A DNA stretch of 15,728 bases from an uncultured Fidelibacterota bacterium (GCA_913054425.1 CAJXJG010000021.1:1-15728), one strand, 5' to 3'; shown: positions 1-8,215, numbered from the stretch's first letter. Made by a program: numbers and translations. Notes: generated by a model not told the origin, from the sequence alone.

Positions 1-1
1 C

Positions 2-946
2 ATAGATCTATTATCTGCAAAATCATTTTTCCCTTTTTTTCATATAAAATCGTTAGAAACAAAAGTTGGTGGGGAAAAGTATTACCAATGGGCATTCAAC
101 GAAAAAATAACTAATTATCCAATTTTTCCAAAAAATAATGTTCCTCTAAATTCCATTGATCAGGCTGAACTTCCACCTCTAAAACCTGGGATCCAGGTTT
201 CTGGCACTCATAATATGGTCCAATCACTGGCAGACTTACTGTCACCACAACAAATTCCAGTACTCCTTATTGGAGAAGTAGAATCCTTTCGAACAGTTGT
301 TTGGACAACCCCGGATTTTCATTCACTTTATTATAAATTAACAGGTACTAAAAGAGCCGAAATATTTGCAGGAATTTGGAATGGAATTCTTGGGTGGCTT
401 ATGAGGACCAGAGGTGATAACGACATGTATTTTCGGTTGGATAAAGATTCATACCAACAGGGAGAAATAATAAAAATCATGGGGAACAAAATTGGACAAC
501 TATCCCCTGAGTCACACGCTGCCATTACTTTACACCATGAAGGTAAAACAATAAATTCAACAGAATTAAGGTATAACTCAACATTTCAGCGGTGGGAAGG
601 CCAATTATGGGCATCCAAACCAGGATCCTATGACTACGAAATTGTATTCAAAAATGAAAATACTATCTCTTCCCAAAGAGGGGAATTTCTTGTAAAAGAA
701 AGTCAGATTGAACTTAATAAAGTCTTTCTCAATGACAATCTATTGAGAAAAATATCCATGAAAACGGGTGGAAATTATTTTAATTGGAAATCACGACATG
801 AACTTATTGACCACGTTGACCAACGAACAATTACTAAACGAAAAGTGGTTCATATAGAACCACATAATGAATGGTGGATACTCCTTGGATTTTTCATTTT
901 GCTAACTGTTGAATGGAGCCTGCGTCGAAGAGCAGGCTTAATGTGA
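2..946 (+). CDS. C-terminal part of membrane protein of the MoxR/DUF58-associated (glutamine amidotransferase-like) type, 5'-truncated
   Basis: The reading frame is open from the first complete codon at position 2 to the TGA at 944-946, giving 314 residues with no start in view. The internal ATG at 215 is probably not the real start, because the upstream codons read as ordinary protein. The visible part has a globular region, a Trp-rich stretch (FAGIWNGILGWLMRTRGD), then a beta-sandwich-like segment (YQQGEIIKIMGN). One transmembrane helix (WWILLGFFILLTVEW) is followed by a basic tail, SLRRRAGLM. This end (helix, EW, then an Arg-rich RRAGL tail) resembles large membrane proteins encoded with MoxR, DUF58 and VWA proteins; that assignment rests on remembered family pattern. 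The function of these proteins is not settled. It lies 64 bases before ugd on the same strand. Confidence 0.6.
   Translation: MDLLSAKSFFPFFHIKSLETKVGGEKYYQWAFNEKITNYPIFPKNNVPLNSIDQAELPPLKPGIQVSGTHNMVQSLADLLSPQQIPVLLIGEVESFRTVVWTTPDFHSLYYKLTGTKRAEIFAGIWNGILGWLMRTRGDNDMYFRLDKDSYQQGEIIKIMGNKIGQLSPESHAAITLHHEGKTINSTELRYNSTFQRWEGQLWASKPGSYDYEIVFKNENTISSQRGEFLVKESQIELNKVFLNDNLLRKISMKTGGNYFNWKSRHELIDHVDQRTITKRKVVHIEPHNEWWILLGFFILLTVEWSLRRRAGLM
917..938 (+). terminator. GC-rich hairpin at the 3' end of the first gene
   Basis: AGCCTGC (917-923) and GCAGGCT (932-938) form a perfect 7-bp stem around an 8-base loop, inside the last codons and just before the TGA at 944. It is the most GC-rich local spot in the area. 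No U-tract follows directly; an A-run (946-951) follows instead, so intrinsic termination on the plus strand is doubtful. It may stabilise the mRNA end or act as an inefficient terminator before ugd. A second, weaker inverted repeat (TTCTGA/TCAGAA, 957-973) follows in the same spacer. Confidence 0.3.
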
Positions 947-1000
947 AAAAATATGTTTCTGATTAATTCAGAATATCAATAACTTTTTACTTTAATACTA

Positions 1001-1005
1001 AAGGA
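1001..1005 (+). promoter_or_regulatory. Shine-Dalgarno site of ugd
   Basis: AAGGA lies five bases before the ATG at 1011 and supports that start. Confidence 0.7.
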
Positions 1006-1010
1006 ATGGT

Positions 1011-2330
1011 ATGAGAAACATAGCAATTATCGGGACAGGATACGTCGGATTAGTCAGCGGTTCAGGAATATCTGACTTTGGACATAATGTTATTTGTGCT
1101 GATATAAATGAAGATAAGATAAAACTTTTAAATAAGGGACAAATTCCCATTTATGAGCCGGGTTTGGAAGAGTTAGTTCTTCGAAATGTACAGGCAAACC
1201 GTTTATCCTTTACAACAAATTTGAAAGAAGCAATCCAGAAATCTGAAGTGGTGTTTATTGCCGTAGGTACTCCTCAAAGTGAAAATGGCGAAGCTGATAT
1301 TTCAGCTGTAAATGCTGTGGCAAAAACAATCGGTGAAAATTTAAATAATAAAAAAGTTATTTGCACAAAAAGTACAGTTCCAATCGGTACCGGAGAAATT
1401 GTGTCTGGGATTATTAATGAAAATAAATCAACAGAAGCAGAATTTGAATATGTATCTAACCCTGAGTTTTTAAGAGAAGGATCAGCAGTAAAGGATTTTT
1501 TATGGCCTGATCGTATTGTTATCGGATCAGAGTCGGAGTGGGCATTTGAAATAATGAAAGATGTTTACCGTCCTCTTTATATTAATGACACACCTATTGT
1601 AAATACCACAGTGGAAACAGCTGAATTGATAAAATATGCCAGTAATGCCTTCCTATCGTTGAAAATCAGTTATATTAATGAAATATCCGCGTTATGTGAA
1701 AAAGTTGGCGCTGACGTTCACGTTGTAGCAAAAACTATGGGATCTGATGGACGGATAAGTCCAAAATTTCTCCACCCCGGGCCTGGGTTTGGAGGCTCAT
1801 GCTTTCCAAAGGATACAAGCGCTCTCGTCTCTATGGCCCAAAATAAAAATGTACCCATGCGTACTATTCAGGCAGCCATAGAAACAAATGTTCATCAAAA
1901 GAAAAGAATGGTGATAAAACTCCACGCTCTAACTGGAGATTTTTCAGGACTAACAATTGGTATTTTAGGTTTAGCATTCAAATCAAAAACGGATGATGTC
2001 AGAGAATCAGCTTCTCTTGAAATGGTAGGATCATTACTGAAGGCCGGTGCTCAAATAAAAGCATATGATCCGGAAGCAAATACTAGCTTTACTGAATTTT
2101 TTCCGGAAATCACATATTGTAAAACCTGGGAAGAAGCGGTAAAAAACACAGATGCAGTGGCAGTAATGACAGAATGGAACGAATTCAGAACCATGGATTT
2201 AAAGAAACTAAAATATCTCATGAAATCTCCGATTATTCTTGATACAAGGAATATTCTTTCTCGAAAAGAATTACAAAAAAATGGATTTTCTTTTGATAAT
2301 GTTGGAAGGCCCATGGCATCAATGCAATGA
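1011..2330 (+). CDS. ugd: UDP-glucose 6-dehydrogenase
   Basis: Cytoplasmic NAD-dependent enzyme that oxidises UDP-glucose twice to UDP-glucuronate, a precursor of uronic-acid-containing envelope polysaccharides. The 439-residue length is normal for the family. The N-terminus has the Rossmann signature IGTGYVGLVSG (about residues 7-17), followed by the typical YEPGLEELV motif. The catalytic cysteine is Cys264 in GFGGSCFPKD, the family's active-site sequence. The C-terminal UDP-binding domain contains GILGLAFKSKTDDVRES. A good Shine-Dalgarno site precedes the ATG. The stop overlaps the rmlC start by four bases, so the genes are translationally coupled. A close relative such as GDP-mannose dehydrogenase is possible but less likely from the overall pattern and from the neighbouring glucose-derived sugar genes. 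Confidence 0.93.
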   Translation: MRNIAIIGTGYVGLVSGSGISDFGHNVICADINEDKIKLLNKGQIPIYEPGLEELVLRNVQANRLSFTTNLKEAIQKSEVVFIAVGTPQSENGEADISAVNAVAKTIGENLNNKKVICTKSTVPIGTGEIVSGIINENKSTEAEFEYVSNPEFLREGSAVKDFLWPDRIVIGSESEWAFEIMKDVYRPLYINDTPIVNTTVETAELIKYASNAFLSLKISYINEISALCEKVGADVHVVAKTMGSDGRISPKFLHPGPGFGGSCFPKDTSALVSMAQNKNVPMRTIQAAIETNVHQKKRMVIKLHALTGDFSGLTIGILGLAFKSKTDDVRESASLEMVGSLLKAGAQIKAYDPEANTSFTEFFPEITYCKTWEEAVKNTDAVAVMTEWNEFRTMDLKKLKYLMKSPIILDTRNILSRKELQKNGFSFDNVGRPMASMQ

Positions 2331-2893
2331 TGAGAGTTGAAAAAACACAGCTAGAGGGATTAGTTGTCATTCATCCGGATGTATACGATGATAATCGAGG
2401 TTATTTTTTTGAAAGTTATAACAAACCACTTTTTAAAACACTTGGGATCCCTTCGGATTTTGTGCAGGATAATCAGGCATTGTCTAGGAAAAATACATTA
2501 CGAGGACTTCATTATCAGCTCAAATATCCTCAGGGTAAATTAATCCAAGTTACACTGGGTAAGGTCTATGATATCTCACTGGATATCAGACATGGATCTC
2601 CCACCTTCGGACAGTATTTTGGTATAATCTTGTCTGATAAAAATTATAAAATTATATATGTTCCAGTAGGATTTGCCCATGGATATGCTGTCTTATCCGA
2701 TACTGCAATCTTCCAATATAAATGTACCGAAACCTACCATCCGGACGATGAATTTGGAATCAAATGGAATGATCCATCCATTCATATTAATTGGCAAATA
2801 ACTGATCCGATTATTTCTAAAAAGGATTTAGCTTTACCTGCACTTAGAAAATTGGAACCATCTTTACTGCCAATATATAAAGTTCAAAAATGA
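2327..2893 (+). CDS. rmlC: dTDP-4-dehydrorhamnose 3,5-epimerase
   Basis: Converts dTDP-4-keto-6-deoxy-glucose to dTDP-4-keto-rhamnose in L-rhamnose precursor synthesis. At 188 residues it is a normal-length cupin-fold RmlC. Visible signatures are GYFFESY (about 25-31), RGLHYQ with the catalytic His62, GKLIQV with the active-site Lys71, and VPVGFAHGY with His119. Tyr132 in FQYKCT matches the conserved catalytic tyrosine. Two adjacent ATGs (2327 and 2330) could start it; the first overlaps the ugd stop as ATGA. No strong ribosome site lies close by, so re-initiation after ugd is likely. The rmlB start overlaps its stop in the same way. Confidence 0.93.
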   Translation: MMRVEKTQLEGLVVIHPDVYDDNRGYFFESYNKPLFKTLGIPSDFVQDNQALSRKNTLRGLHYQLKYPQGKLIQVTLGKVYDISLDIRHGSPTFGQYFGIILSDKNYKIIYVPVGFAHGYAVLSDTAIFQYKCTETYHPDDEFGIKWNDPSIHINWQITDPIISKKDLALPALRKLEPSLLPIYKVQK

Positions 2894-3954
2894 AAATAGT
2901 TTATTTTATAACCGGAGGCTGCGGGTTTATCGGCACAAATTTTATCAGGTTCCTTCTTGAAAAAAATAAAACCGTAAAGGTAGTAAACCTCGACAAACTG
3001 ACCTATGCGGGAAACCCGCAAAACTTGAAACAATACCGACAAAATCCTGCTTATGTTTTCGTAAAAGGTGATATAGTTGATAGAAACCTAGTTAGTCATA
3101 TACTCCATGAACATAAACCCAATGTTTTAGTTAACTTTGCTGCCGAAAGCCATGTGGATCGTTCCATTGATGCCCCCGTAGATTTTATCCAGACAAATAT
3201 TGTTGGGACATCAGTTCTCCTGCAGGAATCACTTAACTATTTTTTAAAACTTAAAACACCAGAAAAGAATCTTTTCCGGTTTCACCATATTTCTACAGAT
3301 GAAGTGTTTGGAAGTTTAAAGAAATCCGGTTTTTTTACCGAAGAGACTCCCTATGACCCAAGTTCGCCCTATTCCGCCTCAAAAGCTTCTTCCGATCATC
3401 TTGTCCGCGCCTGGCATCGAACATTTGGCCTGCCGGTATTGATTTCTAACTGCTCAAATAATTATGGCCCCTATCAATTCCCGGAAAAACTCATCCCATT
3501 AATGATTCTGAACTGTCTGGAAGGAAAACCATTACCTGTGTACGGAACAGGAGAAAATGTTCGAGACTGGCTGTACGTAGAAGATCATTGTGATGCAATT
3601 TATACAATTTTACAGAAAGGTAACATCGGAGAAACCTACAATGTAGGTGGAAATAATGAAATCAAAAACATCCAGGTTGTAGAAATTCTCTGTGACCTTC
3701 TGAATAGAATCCGCCCTGCAGATTCGGGCAAATCATACCATGAATTAATCGCTTTTGTCAAAGATCGACCGGGACATGACTTTCGATATGCCATTGATGC
3801 CTCAAAATTAAAGAAAGAAATTGGGTGGGAAATAAAAGAATCTTTCGAGACTGGAATCCAAAAGACTATTGAGTGGTACCTGGACAATGAAGAGTGGTGG
3901 AGAGCAATTCAAGAAAACACATATAAACAAGAGAGGCTTGGTATTACTGATTAA
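2890..3954 (+). CDS. rmlB: dTDP-glucose 4,6-dehydratase
   Basis: Short-chain dehydrogenase that makes dTDP-4-keto-6-deoxy-glucose, the substrate of the epimerase encoded just upstream. The 354-residue length is standard. The NAD site is TGGCGFIG (8-15). The catalytic set is complete: Thr136-Asp137-Glu138 in ISTDEVFGS and the Tyr161/Lys165 pair in PYSASKASSDH. NAAESHVDRS-like (about 82-92, reading NFAAESHVDRS), NCSNNYGPYQFPEKLIP and RDWLYVEDHC are also family signatures. It begins inside the rmlC stop (ATGA). rmlA and rmlD are not in the window, so the product may be rhamnose or another deoxy-sugar, depending on genes elsewhere. It ends the plus-strand run and converges on the cytochrome operon. 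Confidence 0.94.
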   Translation: MKIVYFITGGCGFIGTNFIRFLLEKNKTVKVVNLDKLTYAGNPQNLKQYRQNPAYVFVKGDIVDRNLVSHILHEHKPNVLVNFAAESHVDRSIDAPVDFIQTNIVGTSVLLQESLNYFLKLKTPEKNLFRFHHISTDEVFGSLKKSGFFTEETPYDPSSPYSASKASSDHLVRAWHRTFGLPVLISNCSNNYGPYQFPEKLIPLMILNCLEGKPLPVYGTGENVRDWLYVEDHCDAIYTILQKGNIGETYNVGGNNEIKNIQVVEILCDLLNRIRPADSGKSYHELIAFVKDRPGHDFRYAIDASKLKKEIGWEIKESFETGIQKTIEWYLDNEEWWRAIQENTYKQERLGITD

Positions 3955-3971
3955 ACAGAATTAATCATCAG

Positions 3972-4021
3972 ATATCTTTTTTATTAGAATTAAAAATGCA
4001 TTTTGTAACCTCAAAAGATAT
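3972..4021. terminator. Possible weak bidirectional terminator between convergent genes
   Basis: The 70-base gap between the rmlB stop and the stop of the minus-strand cytochrome gene holds ATATCTTTT (3972-3980) and its inverse AAAAGATAT (4013-4021). Between them lies a 12-base palindrome, AAAATGCATTTT (3993-4004). The stems are almost pure A/T, so this is weak as a terminator, but its position between convergent operons fits the role. Confidence 0.3.
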
Positions 4022-4024
4022 TAA

Positions 4025-7000
4025 TTACCAATCCACATCATCCCATTCATCGCCCGTTCCTTCAAATTCTTCATCCTTTAGGAAATTGTATCCGTTTTCA
4101 TTGAAGTAGTCACGCACCTCTTGAGAAATATCAGTCTTTCCTGTAATTGTGTAAAGGTAATCGGTCAAACCATTGATAAGGACATCCCGATTTCCTGCCA
4201 GAGCGGCCACATCCTCACCAACGAATTCGAGGACATACGGGTCTTTAACTTCTTCCGCTGTTGGTATTGACGGCGCTGGCATCTTCGTCCCTTTTATGAA
4301 CTCCTGTGGATCATTCAGCCAAGCCGAAACCCATTCGGGCCTTAGTCGCTCCTTCACCAAAGCAAGATTCGGCGCCCAAGTCTCCGCAGATTGAGTCGGG
4401 AAAGTAGTACCATAAAAGTGGCATTTATTACACTCCCCCAATTCCTGAAGCCTCTCACCAGCCCTGAAAGACGAGGTAAACTTGGATACTTGATGGGAGT
4501 CCTCATACACCAATGTCTGGCCGTCCTTAACCTGAAAATATTTGATGATTTTATTCCAATCCTCATCTGAAATCATCATAAAACTGGGCATACGTACTTG
4601 GATGTTAGGACGAATCATGGATGGATGTTTTAAGAAATCGAATAACCACTCTGGCTGGACCTTCCTCCCTTCTGTATCTAATATCGGCGGTGAAAAAGAT
4701 TGAACTAAACCAGCATCCTCAGCAGAACTTGAACCGGCAATATCTCCTAACCAGGTGGCAATTGTAGATCGAATGGCACCACCTTTTCCATCAATGGTGT
4801 GACATCCCAGACAATTATAAATTCGAATTAATTTTTCTCCCTCCTCAATTGCAAGATTCCTGTCATTCCTTGCAGGTTTTTTTGCTTCAGGAATCTCAGC
4901 TTTTACAAAACCAATGAGAGCAGTTACAATTGCTTCTATTTCAATTTCTGTAAATTCAAAATTAGGCATACGTAATTTTTCATCTGGGAGTTTGACCTTT
5001 CCTTGATCAAAAATGCGAGGTTCTTCTAATTTCTGAGTAAACCAGGCTTCCCTGGAATGAGGGATTTCAATAAAACCAAAATCAAGTTTTTCAACCAGTT
5101 TACTACCTTCAAAAGTTAATTCTGTACCGATTGGTTTATCATTTTCAAATCCCGGGATATCATGACACCCAAAACACCCATACATTCTTATTAATTTTTT
5201 CCCATTAAAATCTAATTTCTCACCAAGATTCATTTTTGCTCTTTTTATACGCGCATCTTTGTCAGAATTCATTTTTTTAAGAAAATCAAGAACAATATTA
5301 TCAACAATTGTTTCATCCAGAGATGAAACTTTCTTTTCCAAAAAATCCTCTTTGGTAAGTCTAGATAAATATGCCGTTATATCAGCAGCTTCTCCATCAG
5401 TAAGTCGTAAATTTGGCATTTTCGTAGAAGCGGAATACTTCTGGGGATCCTTCAACCAGGTATAAACCCAATCAGGAGTAGTTTTTGAACCAATTCCAAT
5501 TAAGTTTGGACCATGATCTCTGCGAAGGGTTTCTATTGTTGTTTTACCCTGGCTGGGGTCTGATTCAATGCGGTGGCATCCAAAACAACCCAAGGAAGAT
5601 ACAAGGATTTCACCCTTTTGAATATCTCCTTCCAGTGGTCTAGAATCCATCTTGAAATCGGTGCTATGTTCGAATAAGTAATAAACAATGGAATGAATTT
5701 CCTGCTTAGATCTTTTTTGTGACTCGGCATCATTGTTATTTGGTTGGTTAAAAAAACGCGGCATCCATGTGTTATGCCGGAATGACTTCGGATCACTGAT
5801 CCAATTATACGCCCAATCTTTTGTGACTTTTGATGCAAGCTTTCCCAGATTTGGACCTATCTTATCACGATCCTTATATTTTTCAATTTTATGGCACCCA
5901 AAGCAGCCAGTTCGTTCCATTAGATTTAACCCCAGATTTAGCTTATCGGCATTTTTTATAGATGTTTCACTAGAATGACACTTAAAACAACTTGCTTCAA
6001 TATATTGAGCTGGCAGCATGGGTATATCCCAATGATGCAACTGATGCCAGTCATATTTTTCCTCCCATTCTTTTTCCTGCTCGGGTGATGACGGCATATG
6101 AACTGTCGAAATAAAATCTGTACCTCTTCCACGACCCCCATGACAACTTGTACAGCCAAATTCTTCAACTGGATGGGGTGACGTACTTGATAAATATAAA
6201 TCCAATCTTGGATGTGCTTTAAACGGCTGGGTATCACTTTCAAATTCTTGATCAAGAATTCCTTTATGACACGTCATACATCGGTCAACTTTTGGAACTC
6301 TCGTAAAATTAACATTATCAGTTATATCATTAACAACTATCTGTTCCACTTTATAGTATGGAGATAAAAAATCAATAAAAGGCAAATCTCTGATTACATT
6401 ACCAATCCTGTTTGAAAAATCCATATGGACAGGGTCGAGATTTATCAATTTTCTTTCAATAAGAGTTGCTTGTTTTGTCAACTTTCCTTTTTCTTCCTTA
6501 GTCTCATTTATTTCTTTACTGAATTGTTTAACCAAAGCAGATTGTTCGTCATAATCGTCCTGCGCAGTTTCTAATACCAACTGATCCCCCAACATCCCAG
6601 TATGGATTTTTTCCAACTTTTCTTCCAACTCATTTGCTTCTGATAAATGATGTGTGACTGCTTCCTCATATTTATATTTAAGAGCATCATAGTTCGCTTT
6701 TGAAAAATTAAATTCCTGCTGTACCCTGTATAAAATTGCATCTTTTTTTAATAATTCTTCTTCAGCCCGTGTTATCTCTTCAGATTTTTGGTTATATAAT
6801 TCTTTGAAATCAGATAGTCTTTTTTGAATGTCCTTGTATTCGGCAGTCCCCTCAAATAATATAGTTGCTTTTTCAAACTCTTCATTTGTTTTCTCGATTT
6901 GAAGTTTTCTGAAATCACGCTGGTAATCTTTCCAAGACCTGGAATAGTCATCAACAAATGACCATATCAACACGGCAAAAAAGATTACACTTGAGATGGC

Positions 7001-7066
7001 AAACCAAATATTCAAATTTGAAATATTATAAAGTCGTTCTTGGATATTCTCTTTTTTTTCTATCAC
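4025..7066 (-). CDS. Membrane-anchored coiled-coil octaheme c-type cytochrome of the bc complex
   Basis: A 1013-residue protein with eight CxxCH heme c sites, first cysteines at 263, 305, 360, 388, 494, 631, 752 and 879. One transmembrane helix (about 20-37, NIWFAISSVIFFAVLIWSF) probably anchors it with the rest in the periplasm. Residues about 40-210 are highly charged and heptad-like, predicting a long coiled coil. Hemes 1-3 form an N-terminal group. Hemes 4-8 each sit in a repeated cytochrome c unit, with a later MP supplying a probable axial methionine (about Met435, 550, 700, 826, 929). Units 4, 5 and 8 also show a PNL motif and a W..W(I/L).DP stretch. It starts with GTG, 12 bases after the subunit IV gene, as last gene of the operon. 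It likely takes electrons from the Rieske protein in place of cytochrome c1/f (inference). No convincing Shine-Dalgarno site precedes the GTG. Confidence 0.88.
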   Translation of the reverse strand: MIEKKENIQERLYNISNLNIWFAISSVIFFAVLIWSFVDDYSRSWKDYQRDFRKLQIEKTNEEFEKATILFEGTAEYKDIQKRLSDFKELYNQKSEEITRAEEELLKKDAILYRVQQEFNFSKANYDALKYKYEEAVTHHLSEANELEEKLEKIHTGMLGDQLVLETAQDDYDEQSALVKQFSKEINETKEEKGKLTKQATLIERKLINLDPVHMDFSNRIGNVIRDLPFIDFLSPYYKVEQIVVNDITDNVNFTRVPKVDRCMTCHKGILDQEFESDTQPFKAHPRLDLYLSSTSPHPVEEFGCTSCHGGRGRGTDFISTVHMPSSPEQEKEWEEKYDWHQLHHWDIPMLPAQYIEASCFKCHSSETSIKNADKLNLGLNLMERTGCFGCHKIEKYKDRDKIGPNLGKLASKVTKDWAYNWISDPKSFRHNTWMPRFFNQPNNNDAESQKRSKQEIHSIVYYLFEHSTDFKMDSRPLEGDIQKGEILVSSLGCFGCHRIESDPSQGKTTIETLRRDHGPNLIGIGSKTTPDWVYTWLKDPQKYSASTKMPNLRLTDGEAADITAYLSRLTKEDFLEKKVSSLDETIVDNIVLDFLKKMNSDKDARIKRAKMNLGEKLDFNGKKLIRMYGCFGCHDIPGFENDKPIGTELTFEGSKLVEKLDFGFIEIPHSREAWFTQKLEEPRIFDQGKVKLPDEKLRMPNFEFTEIEIEAIVTALIGFVKAEIPEAKKPARNDRNLAIEEGEKLIRIYNCLGCHTIDGKGGAIRSTIATWLGDIAGSSSAEDAGLVQSFSPPILDTEGRKVQPEWLFDFLKHPSMIRPNIQVRMPSFMMISDEDWNKIIKYFQVKDGQTLVYEDSHQVSKFTSSFRAGERLQELGECNKCHFYGTTFPTQSAETWAPNLALVKERLRPEWVSAWLNDPQEFIKGTKMPAPSIPTAEEVKDPYVLEFVGEDVAALAGNRDVLINGLTDYLYTITGKTDISQEVRDYFNENGYNFLKDEEFEGTGDEWDDVDW

Positions 7067-7078
7067 AATTCTACTGGT

Positions 7079-8194
7079 TTATATATTGAAAAAATACTCG
7101 GGAATAGCAATGATATATTTCAGATTAAACAGCCATCTGAGGTACATTTTTATGGGGAGGCTCATTGCAAATAAAATTAATATAATAAAAACACTATAGC
7201 GGAAATTACCCAACTTCTGATATAGTTTTTTTAACATGGTTTTTGCAAATAAGGGCGGTAAAATTAAAAAATACCCCAGGATCAAAATAAAGCCCCCAAT
7301 CTCACGTAATAAAATGTTCTCAGGAAGCCCTGAGCGAAACCAAATGATGTAAATATAATCAGAGAGATTAATATTTGTAAGAGGTTCCAATTTATGGATA
7401 TCCCAATATTCAAAAGGACCAAAGAAATTCCAATTCGGTCCTCTTAAAAATGTACCGATTACAATTAACAGCACCCACAGAACTAACCACCCAAACATGA
7501 AGAAGGATACAGCCATTTTTCTCTGCTTGAAACTGTAATAACCAACCCCCTCTTTATTAGTATCTAAATAAGGTATTGCCATGAGACCAATAAGCATAAG
7601 TGTAGGGAAAAGAACTCCAGCAATCCATGGATCGAAATACACGAGCATTTCCTGTAAACCCAAAAAATACCAGGGAGCTTTAGAGGGGTTTGGAGACAAG
7701 GTGGGATTTGCAGGTTGTTCTAAAGGTGCTGGTAGAGCAATGGACCACACTACTAATAAGACTGTACACAACACCAAAGCAATGAGTTCTATGTAAACTA
7801 AATCTGGCCATGTTAATACCTTATCATCCGGATCGTGATATTCGTTCACTTTTTCATTATTATCAATCCGTTTATCATTTTCTGTCGCTTGTTTCATGCT
7901 CAGCCATGTAAAAAACGCAACCAGAAAAATCAATCCAACAATAGGCACGTTATCCGGCTTTAAAGCAATAAGTTTAAAATTCTCATCTGTTAATCCAAAA
8001 AGAAAAAAGGTTAACAATCCTAATAATATCAGGATTCCGCCTTTATTTGTCCAGATAAGATCTAACTTGAATTTCTTGTTCCATTTGTAGAACCAGTCAT
8101 TTGGTGGAAAAATGAAAAAGAAAGTTAAGAGAATAAAGGTTAACATAACGGTTGGGGAGGAAACCGTATTTATTATATGTTTTATTAACTCCAC
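7079..8194 (-). CDS. Cytochrome bc complex, enlarged subunit IV-like cytochrome b C-terminal half
   Basis: Supplies the C-terminal half of cytochrome b, which forms much of the Qo quinol-oxidation site. The core runs from about residue 118 (DPDDKVLTWPDLVYIE) through PNPSKAPWYFLGLQEML to IPYLDTN, aligning by eye with plastid and cyanobacterial subunit IV. The Qo PEWY motif reads APWY (173-176). At 371 residues it is more than twice the usual ~160: about three extra hydrophobic segments precede the core (roughly 12-29, 52-68, 82-98) and further helices follow (about 298-315 and 333-350). After the core comes RGPNWNFFGPFEYWD, probably a loop near the quinol site. The start is GTG; an AGGAG lies 12 bases upstream (8207-8211), slightly far, so a nearby non-standard start cannot be excluded. 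It begins 21 bases after the b6 gene and ends 12 bases before the cytochrome c gene. Confidence 0.87.
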   Translation of the reverse strand: MELIKHIINTVSSPTVMLTFILLTFFFIFPPNDWFYKWNKKFKLDLIWTNKGGILILLGLLTFFLFGLTDENFKLIALKPDNVPIVGLIFLVAFFTWLSMKQATENDKRIDNNEKVNEYHDPDDKVLTWPDLVYIELIALVLCTVLLVVWSIALPAPLEQPANPTLSPNPSKAPWYFLGLQEMLVYFDPWIAGVLFPTLMLIGLMAIPYLDTNKEGVGYYSFKQRKMAVSFFMFGWLVLWVLLIVIGTFLRGPNWNFFGPFEYWDIHKLEPLTNINLSDYIYIIWFRSGLPENILLREIGGFILILGYFLILPPLFAKTMLKKLYQKLGNFRYSVFIILILFAMSLPIKMYLRWLFNLKYIIAIPEYFFNI

Positions 8195-8215
8195 TAGTAT
8201 CAGTATCTCCTAAAA

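Noticed and set aside
215..946. A complete gene starting at ATG 215
   Set aside because: The same frame is open back to the window edge and the upstream codons read as normal protein, so this is an internal methionine of a longer gene.
4025..7066. Octaheme nitrite/tetrathionate reductase or hydroxylamine oxidoreductase
   Set aside because: There is no CxxCK site, and the repeated MP units with a membrane anchor and bc neighbours indicate an electron-transfer cytochrome instead.
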